Source of the DNA: Minisyncoccota bacterium
GTDB lineage: Bacteria > Patescibacteriota > Minisyncoccia > Phycocordibacterales > GCA-2747955
Assembly (NCBI GenBank): GCA_938010795.1
Contig: CALLVB010000104.1
Location: 1-14,649 of the forward strand
Length of the DNA stretch: 14,649 nt
Direction: 5' to 3'
The first letter of the stretch is position 1. Every line of letters starts with the position of its first letter. A program made the translations under genes and the position numbers. Positions 5,520 through 10,087 of this stretch are shown here, piece by piece. Below the pieces are notes generated by a model. It was not told the DNA's origin and searched no databases. It was given only the letters and a program-made list of their open reading frames with translations.

Positions 5520-5569
5520 ATGTTAGATCATACAAGCAAATCTTCATTTTTGCTTTTATGATCTAACAT
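5520..5569. repeat. long inverted repeat, candidate operator upstream of RHH paralogue 2
   Basis: The outer arms are a perfect 13-bp inverted repeat: atgttagatcata (5520-5532) with its complement at 5557-5569. After a C/T mismatch, the inner arms aagcaaa (5534-5540) and tttgctt (5549-5555) add seven pairs around an 8-base loop. The right arm overlaps the proposed -35 and spacer of the following promoter, so a protein bound there would block transcription. No T-run follows, which argues against a terminator. As RNA it would be a 20-bp hairpin, but the predicted start site lies downstream of it. Confidence 0.7.
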
Positions 5570-5579
5570 GGCACAATAT
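5550..5579 (+). promoter_or_regulatory. possible promoter of RHH paralogue 2
   Basis: TTGCTT (5550-5555), an 18-base spacer and CAATAT (5574-5579) form a plausible promoter embedded in the right half of the inverted repeat. A near-consensus Shine-Dalgarno sequence AAGGAGG (5587-5593) lies six bases before the ATG at 5600, the strongest in the window. Confidence 0.5.
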
Positions 5580-5599
5580 AACAAGGAAGGAGGACAATT

Positions 5600-6094
5600 A
5601 TGTCTAACGTTGTTTCAATCAATGCTAAAAGAACACCTGTCTTATATTCGGGTCACTACTGTAAGAAGCTCACGATAGCAGTTCCTGTGGATTTGGAACG
5701 GTCAATTCAAAGTCTTACCGGTAAAAACAGGCTTTCGGTGTCGATATTTCAGGATGCAATGACCATGTATTACAACTTGATCATGCATGAATACGAAGGG
5801 TCACACATATATCTTTCAGAGAAAAAATTCTATGATGTTGCAGATACTACATATCTTCCAACTACGAATGAATTTCGTACCTATGAGTTATTTTTTTCAG
5901 AAGATCTGTTTGAGCATCTCACAATACTGTTGCGTTACACTAAGGCAAAAGGAGTGGGAGATGTCCTGAGGAATGGTCTGTATGTATATTGTGAGCTCAT
6001 GAGTGGAAGCAAGAGTAATACACACTCATTTATAGTTCATCCCGGTGGAGACTCTGAATTTATCAAAGATTCGTATCTTTTGTCTGCTCGTTAA
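5600..6094 (+). CDS. putative tandem ribbon-helix-helix DNA-binding protein, paralogue 2
   Basis: This 164-residue protein is the clearer member of the pair. Residues 22-61 read KKLTIAVPVDLERSIQSLTG, then a turn (RLSVS) and the helix IFQDAMTMYYNL. That is almost position-for-position the CopG pattern of polar/hydrophobic strand, helix A, 'LS.S' turn and helix B. Residues 94-133 repeat it: TYELFFSEDLFEHLTILLRY, turn KGVGDV and helix LRNGLYVYCEL. A 30-residue linker and a C-terminal tail containing FIVHPGGDSEFI complete the protein. In RHH proteins, alternate strand residues contact operator bases. The gene is preceded by a long inverted repeat over its promoter, which suggests autorepression, and ends at its own terminator. 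The target is unknown; the fold call rests on pattern matching only. Confidence 0.65.
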   Translation: MSNVVSINAKRTPVLYSGHYCKKLTIAVPVDLERSIQSLTGKNRLSVSIFQDAMTMYYNLIMHEYEGSHIYLSEKKFYDVADTTYLPTTNEFRTYELFFSEDLFEHLTILLRYTKAKGVGDVLRNGLYVYCELMSGSKSNTHSFIVHPGGDSEFIKDSYLLSAR

Positions 6095-6097
6095 AAT

Positions 6098-6124
6098 GGT
6101 CTGCTTCGGCAGATCTATTTTTTT
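6098..6124 (+). terminator. intrinsic terminator after RHH paralogue 2, overlapping the 3' end of prmC
   Basis: The stem ggtctgc/gcagatc (6098-6104 with 6109-6115) is closed by a TTCG loop flanked by C and G, the especially stable cUUCGg tetraloop, and is followed by TATTTTTTT. The T-run encodes the last two lysine codons and stop of the convergent prmC gene, so the two genes end against each other without spare sequence. Confidence 0.9.
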
Positions 6125-6891
6125 ACAAGAATAAGCACTCGGTCCTTCTCAAACTGGTCTTTGAGGTATGTATGAGACCAACTATTAGATTTTTCAAGAT
6201 AGGTAGTAATCAAGGTTGTTTGCCAAGGGTCAAATTCGATCCAGAGCTCACCTCCAGTTCTAAGATACATCGGAGCTTCATCAATGAGTTGATATATAAA
6301 TTTGAGACCTTTTTTCTCAGCAAACAGCGCGATATGATCTTCATGTTCTAGCACAGAAGTTTGTACATTACTTTCATCCATATGATCTATATATGGCGGG
6401 TTGGCAAGTATAAAGTCATAGATTTTTTGTGGAATATTAGAAAATACGTCTGACTCAATGAGTTCGGTATTAGTAATACATTTATTATGAGAAGTATTTT
6501 TTAAGATTTGCGTGATATTTTGAGGTTGTAGTTCTCCAATGGTAACCTGCGATCCGAGATGTTTAGCGCATGCAATGCCAATACATCCAGAACCTGCAAA
6601 AATATCTAAGATATTAAGATTGCGAAGTTCAACCTCAGAATAAGTACCTGCAAGTTTTTTTATGAATAAATCAACCCAGTATTCAGTCTCAGCACGAGGA
6701 ATCAGAGGTTTGGCTGATAAATCTATATGACACCCAAGGAACTCAATATTCCCAATGAGATATGCAACAGGAACGCCTTGTTCAAGAAGAAGACATTCAG
6801 CTTCATATTCGTCTGTGGTGACGCCGTTGTATTTTTCAGCCAGTAACCACTTCTTTTCCTGGCTCACAATGCCGTTGATAATAGAATTCAT
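6115..6891 (-). CDS. prmC: peptide chain release factor N5-glutamine methyltransferase
   Basis: PrmC (HemK) uses S-adenosylmethionine to methylate the glutamine of the GGQ motif in release factors. The class I methyltransferase motif I is DIFAGSGCIG (residues 96-105), and the catalytic NPPY is at 164-167 (ILANPPYID), which positions the target glutamine. The family markers PVAYLIGNIEFLG (41-53) and PRAETE (65-70, 'PRPETE'-like) are also present. At 258 residues it is shorter than the usual ~275-290, mainly at the N-terminal helical substrate-binding domain. It is divergent from prfA, encoding its substrate RF1, with a 55-base shared promoter region, whereas many bacteria have prfA and prmC in tandem. 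Its start probably lies one or two bases from the transcription start. Confidence 0.93.
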   Translation of the reverse strand: MNSIINGIVSQEKKWLLAEKYNGVTTDEYEAECLLLEQGVPVAYLIGNIEFLGCHIDLSAKPLIPRAETEYWVDLFIKKLAGTYSEVELRNLNILDIFAGSGCIGIACAKHLGSQVTIGELQPQNITQILKNTSHNKCITNTELIESDVFSNIPQKIYDFILANPPYIDHMDESNVQTSVLEHEDHIALFAEKKGLKFIYQLIDEAPMYLRTGGELWIEFDPWQTTLITTYLEKSNSWSHTYLKDQFEKDRVLILVKK

Positions 6892-6899
6892 GTCATAAG

Positions 6900-6908
6900 A
6901 GTATACCA
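6900..6908 (-). promoter_or_regulatory. extended -10 promoter of prmC, predicted leaderless
   Basis: On the minus strand, TGG followed by TATACT is an extended -10. Eight bases separate it from the ATG, so transcription would start at or within about two bases of the start codon. No convincing -35 is visible, as expected for extended -10 promoters. Confidence 0.6.
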
Positions 6909-6927
6909 GGGAGTGTACTTAAACGTT

Positions 6928-6936
6928 TGCTATAAT
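6928..6936 (+). promoter_or_regulatory. extended -10 promoter of prfA, predicted leaderless or near-leaderless
   Basis: TGC followed by consensus TATAAT ends ten bases before the prfA ATG at 6947, so a start at the usual distance leaves a leader of only about 3-5 bases. No recognisable -35 or Shine-Dalgarno sequence is present. Confidence 0.7.
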
Positions 6937-6946
6937 AACCCGCAAC

Positions 6947-7912
6947 ATGACAGATCAAAATCCACCATTTGATATTGAACAGTATATAGAATCACCTCGA
7001 ACTAAGTTCTTGGCTGAAGAGTACAAACGATTACTCTCTCAAAAAGAAGAGTCTCTTGAGCTTGCCCAAGATCCTGAAATGGCAGCAATGGCAGCTGAAG
7101 ATATAGCAGAAACTGATACATTACTTGAGAATATTCAGGGACAAATCATAGAGATTGTTGAAAAAGAGAAAGAAGAAGAACGGTTCCCAAATGAATTAGT
7201 ACTAGAAGTAAGAGCTGGAGCAGGAGGTGATGAAGCCTCGTTATTTGCAGGAGAATTGGCCCATATGTACCAACGGTATATTGAGGGTAAAGGTTGGTCA
7301 TTTTCTATTATAGATACCTCAGTATCAGATGCCGGAGGATATAAAGAAGCATCGTTTGAAGTGAAAGGACTTGATTGTTATCGAACGCTTCGATATGAAA
7401 CAGGGGTGCACAGAGTGCAGCGTATTCCAGCTACTGAAAAAAATGGTCGAGTGCATACTTCTACAGCAACAGTTGCAATCATGCCTATCCGTAAAAAAAT
7501 TACTATACAGGTAAAACCAGATGATTTAGAACGTGAAACTTCTCGTTCTGGAGGAGCTGGAGGTCAATCAGTTAACAAGGTTGAATCAGCTGTTAGGTTA
7601 ATTCACAAGCCGACTGGTATTTCGGTGCGTTCAACCTCAGAGAGGACACAACTCAAGAATCACGAGAAAGCTATGTCATTATTGCTCTCACAGTTACAAC
7701 AAATGTATGATGATGCAGAAGACGCCAAGCACGCAGAATCACGGAAGGGGCAAGTCGGAACGGGAGATCGTTCAGAAAAGATCCGAACTTATAACTTCCC
7801 ACAAGACCGAGTCACTGATCATCGTATTAAAGAGTCATGGTCAAATCTTGATAAAACAATGAGTGGAGATATTCAAAAAATCATTGATGCGATCGAAAAC
7901 TTTGAAGAATAA
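6947..7912 (+). CDS. prfA: peptide chain release factor 1 (RF1)
   Basis: RF1 recognises UAA and UAG and triggers peptide release. The tripeptide anticodon PAT (161-163, in RIPATEKNGRVHTS) marks it as RF1; RF2 has SPF. The catalytic GGQ is at 205-207 within SRSGGAGGQSVNKVESAVR. Further markers are RAGAGGDEASLFA (89-101) and the C-terminal GDRSEKIRTYNFPQDRVTDH. At 321 residues it is shorter than the usual ~355-360, mostly in the N-terminal helical domain that contacts the L7/L12 stalk region and in the C-terminal tail. Every complete gene in the window ends in TAA or TAG, both RF1 codons. It lies divergent from prmC, whose product modifies the GGQ glutamine. A terminator hairpin starts within its stop codon. 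Confidence 0.97.
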   Translation: MTDQNPPFDIEQYIESPRTKFLAEEYKRLLSQKEESLELAQDPEMAAMAAEDIAETDTLLENIQGQIIEIVEKEKEEERFPNELVLEVRAGAGGDEASLFAGELAHMYQRYIEGKGWSFSIIDTSVSDAGGYKEASFEVKGLDCYRTLRYETGVHRVQRIPATEKNGRVHTSTATVAIMPIRKKITIQVKPDDLERETSRSGGAGGQSVNKVESAVRLIHKPTGISVRSTSERTQLKNHEKAMSLLLSQLQQMYDDAEDAKHAESRKGQVGTGDRSEKIRTYNFPQDRVTDHRIKESWSNLDKTMSGDIQKIIDAIENFEE

Positions 7913-7939
7913 ATACTTGCCTGTTAGGCAAGTATTTTT
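7911..7939 (+). terminator. intrinsic terminator of prfA
   Basis: An 11-bp inverted repeat (7911-7921 with 7927-7937) with a ttgcc/ggcaa core and loop tgtta is followed by T residues to 7939. Its left arm includes the last two bases of the prfA TAA stop. Confidence 0.85.
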
Positions 7940-7942
7940 ATG

Positions 7943-7948
7943 TATAAT
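7943..7948 (+). promoter_or_regulatory. possible -10 box for the 34-codon small ORF
   Basis: A consensus TATAAT lies 27 bases upstream of the small ORF's ATG, directly after the prfA terminator T-run. No good -35 at standard spacing is seen; TTGCCT at 7917-7922 is 20 bases away. A strong AAGGAG Shine-Dalgarno sequence follows (7964-7969). Confidence 0.45.
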
Positions 7949-7975
7949 TAGGTTATCTTAACAAGGAGAAGAGAT

Positions 7976-8080
7976 ATGATAGTTCGTGAATCAATGAGTG
8001 GACATGATCTGCATGCTGCACAACAAAGAGCAACAGAAGACTCTAAACTACAAAAAAAGAAGAAAAAGAAAAAAACATAA
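7976..8080 (+). CDS. 34-residue basic small protein with a poly-lysine tail, unknown function
   Basis: This tiny gene reads MIVRESMSGHDLHAAQQRAT, then EDSKLQ, then seven consecutive lysines and a final threonine. Support for translation is its consensus TATAAT, an AAGGAG Shine-Dalgarno sequence six bases before the ATG, and a terminator directly after the stop: a complete, isolated transcription unit between prfA and tgt. The tail is encoded by a mixed AAA/AAG run, a context known to slow or slip ribosomes. I recognise no family. It might be a small RNA- or ribosome-binding protein, or a leader peptide whose translation influences the following terminator and so read-through into tgt. The lysine run could also be a marker of ribosome stalling. 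Confidence 0.55.
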   Translation: MIVRESMSGHDLHAAQQRATEDSKLQKKKKKKKT

Positions 8081-8094
8081 GCTTTTTCTAAATG

Positions 8095-8124
8095 AGACCT
8101 ACCATTCGGCGGGTCTTTTATTTT
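8095..8124 (+). terminator. intrinsic terminator between the small ORF and tgt
   Basis: agacctacc (8095-8103) pairs with ggcgggtct (8108-8116) around attc, with one A-C mismatch and one wobble, followed by a T-rich run. Its T-run abuts the tgt promoter. A small translated ORF followed by a terminator before a structural gene resembles an attenuator layout. Confidence 0.75.
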
Positions 8125-8132
8125 GTTACAAT
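8124..8132 (+). promoter_or_regulatory. extended -10 promoter of tgt, predicted leaderless
   Basis: TGT followed by TACAAT ends six bases before the ATG at 8139, so the usual start distance puts the first transcribed base on the start codon itself. No -35 or Shine-Dalgarno sequence is seen. Confidence 0.6.
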
Positions 8133-8138
8133 AGCGGC

Positions 8139-9398
8139 ATGTTTAATTTCTCCATAAAAAAAAGATTAGAAAATAAAGACGGGAATGAGTTCTTGGGTCG
8201 TGCAGCTGAGTACGAAACCCCACACGGGACAATCAAAACACCAGCGTTTGTCACAGTGGGAACGAAAGCGGCGGTAAAGGGAGTAACTGTTGAGATGATG
8301 AAAGACATGGGCGCACAGGTTTTTTTAGCAAATACATATCATCTCCATATCGCACCAGGTGAAGAGGTAGTCAAAGCAGCCGGTGGACTACACAAGTTCT
8401 CAAACTGGGATGGTCCGATGATGACAGACTCTGGAGGCTTCCAAGCATTTTCACTTGGAGCTGCGTTTGGGACCAATGTTTCAAAAATTGCAACGAAAGA
8501 TTCAGGATACGTTCAAGAGAAAAAAAATCAGGTTACAAACTCAATGGCTAAGGTAACAGAAGACGGGGTAGAATTTCGTTCATACAAAGACGGTTCAAAA
8601 ATTTTTTTTACACCAGAAAAGTCAATGCAAATTCAGCAGGCACTCGGAGCTGATATGTATTTTGCCTTTGATGAGTGTACTTCACCACAAGCAACAGAAG
8701 CGTATCAGCGAGAAGCAATGGAGCGTACTCATCGTTGGGCCAAGCGCTCCTTGGATGAACATAAACGTTTAGAAAAAAAGAAAGTAGGACTGATCAATAA
8801 AATTACCAAGAACGTAAGACCACCACAAGCATTATTTGGTGTAGTTCAAGGTGGGCAACATCTTCATCTACGTAAAGAGTCAGCCGCAACTCTTGGAGCT
8901 ATGGATTTTGATGGATATGGTATCGGAGGAGCCTTTACAAAAGAAGACATGAAAACAGCCATTGCAACTGCCTGTGCCGAACTTCCAGAACTAAAACCAC
9001 GGCATATGCTTGGTATTGGTGAGCCGATAGATTTCTTTTTAGGTATTGAGAATGGAATGGATCTCTTTGACTGTGTAGCACCAACAAGAATGGCACGTCA
9101 CGGTTCTGTGCATACCAAATCAGGAAAGATGAATGTGAAAAACGCTCAGTATAGGACCGATTTCACACCTATTGAGGATGACTGTCTATGTTACGCATGT
9201 ACAAACTATACAAAAGCATACATCTGTCATCTCCTCAGGGAGAAAGAAATGCTTGGAGCAACGCTAGCTTCAGTTCATAACCTATATTTTGTGACAAAAC
9301 TAGTTGATGACATCAGACAATCAATACTTGATGAGAAATTCTTTGAATTTAAGGAAGAATTCATTACAAAGTATTATGGGGACAAATACTCCTTTTAA
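8139..9398 (+). CDS. tgt: tRNA-guanine transglycosylase
   Basis: TGT exchanges guanine 34 in GUN-anticodon tRNAs for preQ1 or queuine. I choose the ATG at 8139 (MFNFSIKKRLENKDGNEFLG); an in-frame ATG at 7998 would add 47 non-family residues read through the small ORF and terminator. Visible markers: DSGGFQAFSL (97-106, general acid/base Asp97), DECTSP (179-184), the nucleophile Asp311 in FDCVAPTR, and the zinc site Cys349, Cys351, Cys354 and His380 (C-x-C-x2-C-x25-H). It is 419 residues against the usual ~370-390; a lysine-rich insert at about 112-140 accounts for much of this. The substrate-recognition loop, usually GGLAVGE, reads GGAFTKE (263-269), so the accepted base may differ. No queuosine biosynthesis genes are in the window. 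Confidence 0.95.
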   Translation: MFNFSIKKRLENKDGNEFLGRAAEYETPHGTIKTPAFVTVGTKAAVKGVTVEMMKDMGAQVFLANTYHLHIAPGEEVVKAAGGLHKFSNWDGPMMTDSGGFQAFSLGAAFGTNVSKIATKDSGYVQEKKNQVTNSMAKVTEDGVEFRSYKDGSKIFFTPEKSMQIQQALGADMYFAFDECTSPQATEAYQREAMERTHRWAKRSLDEHKRLEKKKVGLINKITKNVRPPQALFGVVQGGQHLHLRKESAATLGAMDFDGYGIGGAFTKEDMKTAIATACAELPELKPRHMLGIGEPIDFFLGIENGMDLFDCVAPTRMARHGSVHTKSGKMNVKNAQYRTDFTPIEDDCLCYACTNYTKAYICHLLREKEMLGATLASVHNLYFVTKLVDDIRQSILDEKFFEFKEEFITKYYGDKYSF

Positions 9399-9409
9399 TT
9401 GCTAATAAT

Positions 9410-9418
9410 TGCTATAAT
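9410..9418 (+). promoter_or_regulatory. extended -10 promoter of mscL
   Basis: TGC followed by TATAAT predicts a leader of about 22 bases. The octamer aattgcta occurs twice, ten bases apart (9397-9404 and 9407-9414), the second copy including the TGC; this could be a same-face binding site or chance in A/T-rich DNA. No Shine-Dalgarno sequence precedes the ATG. Confidence 0.6.
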
Positions 9419-9446
9419 TTTAAGATATTAATTAATATATAAAAAT

Positions 9447-9827
9447 ATGAAAGGTTTTGTAGACGATTTTAAAGCATTTGCAATGAAAGGAAACGTAGTT
9501 GATCTAGCTGTAGCAGTAGTAATTGGTGCAGCTTTTGGGAAAATTGTTTCTGCTCTTGTAGATAACATCATTACTCCACTTGTAGGAATGATCTTAGGAG
9601 GGGTAGACTTCTCAGGATTATCATTCGCATTCAAAGATTCAGTCTTTACATACGGAGCATTTATCCAAGCAACAATCGATTTCTTAATCGTGGCGCTAGT
9701 ACTATTCTTTGTTGTACGAGCAATCGCTAAATTAGATAAAAAAGAAGAACCAGCAGCAGACGAGCCGAAAGCTCCAACTCAAGAAGAACTTCTTACAGAA
9801 ATTCGAGATTTGATGGCTAAAAAATAA
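9447..9827 (+). CDS. mscL: large-conductance mechanosensitive channel
   Basis: MscL is a homopentameric inner-membrane pore that opens on hypo-osmotic shock to release solutes. The opening KGFVDDFKAFAMKGNVVDLA matches the N-terminal amphipathic helix plus the start of TM1, which continues AVAVVIGAAFGKIVSALVDN (about 21-42), the most conserved part of the family. TM2 is IDFLIVALVLFFVVRAI (about 74-90). A charged cytoplasmic C-terminal helix (PTQEELLTEIRDLM) forms the usual bundle. 126 residues is typical. It is a single-gene unit with its own promoter and a very strong terminator. Confidence 0.97.
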   Translation: MKGFVDDFKAFAMKGNVVDLAVAVVIGAAFGKIVSALVDNIITPLVGMILGGVDFSGLSFAFKDSVFTYGAFIQATIDFLIVALVLFFVVRAIAKLDKKEEPAADEPKAPTQEELLTEIRDLMAKK

Positions 9828-9835
9828 TTTTTACT

Positions 9836-9881
9836 ATCACATAAAGAAAAACACCCGAACGGGTGTTTTTCTTTATGTGAT
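9836..9881. terminator. long bidirectional-type terminator after mscL
   Basis: A perfect 21-bp inverted repeat (9836-9856 with 9861-9881) around gaac has a caccc/gggtg core and A/T-rich lower stem with TTTTT on the right and AAAAA on the left. It is unusually long, and isolates mscL from the giant gene downstream. Confidence 0.9.
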
Positions 9882-9980
9882 GTAGATTAATAGCTAATTA
9901 GAAACCTCTTTTGACTACACAACCCTTTATTATTTTTGTCACTGTGTACAAGAATATTTAGAAAAACATACTAATCCGTG

Positions 9981-10087
9981 TAGAATGAGACTAACAAACC
10001 AGTAGTTTGTACTTTATTTAGTAGTTAAGTCATTACATATATGCATTCTTTTAGTAGCCTGAGGAATCAGACCTCTACGTTAGTCTC
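9981..10087 (+). promoter_or_regulatory. possible -10 box and foldable 5' leader of the giant surface protein
   Basis: TAGAAT (9981-9986) is a modest -10 candidate without a clear -35. Downstream, gagactaac (9987-9995) is exactly complementary to gttagtctc (10079-10087) inside the coding region. Between them are hairpins acaaac/gtttgt (9994-9999 with 10005-10010) and ctga-ggaa-tcag (10059-10070), plus a direct repeat tttagtag (10017-10024, 10050-10057). The outer pairing would enclose the ATG at 10041, but the proposed start of transcription would fall within or after its left arm, so if this -10 is right the pairing may not exist in RNA. Confidence 0.25.

Noticed and set aside
5521..5567. 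Inverted repeat arms GTTAGAT...ATCTAAC resembling integron attC core sites
   Set aside because: attC sites run RYYYAAC...GTTRRRY; here the order is reversed. No integrase or cassette array is visible and the genes face their own promoters, so this is more simply an operator-like palindrome.
7998..8138. A 47-residue N-terminal extension of tgt from the ATG at 7998
   Set aside because: It reads through the small ORF in another frame, crosses a terminator hairpin and the tgt promoter, and resembles no TGT sequence. The start at 8139 gives the family N-terminus.
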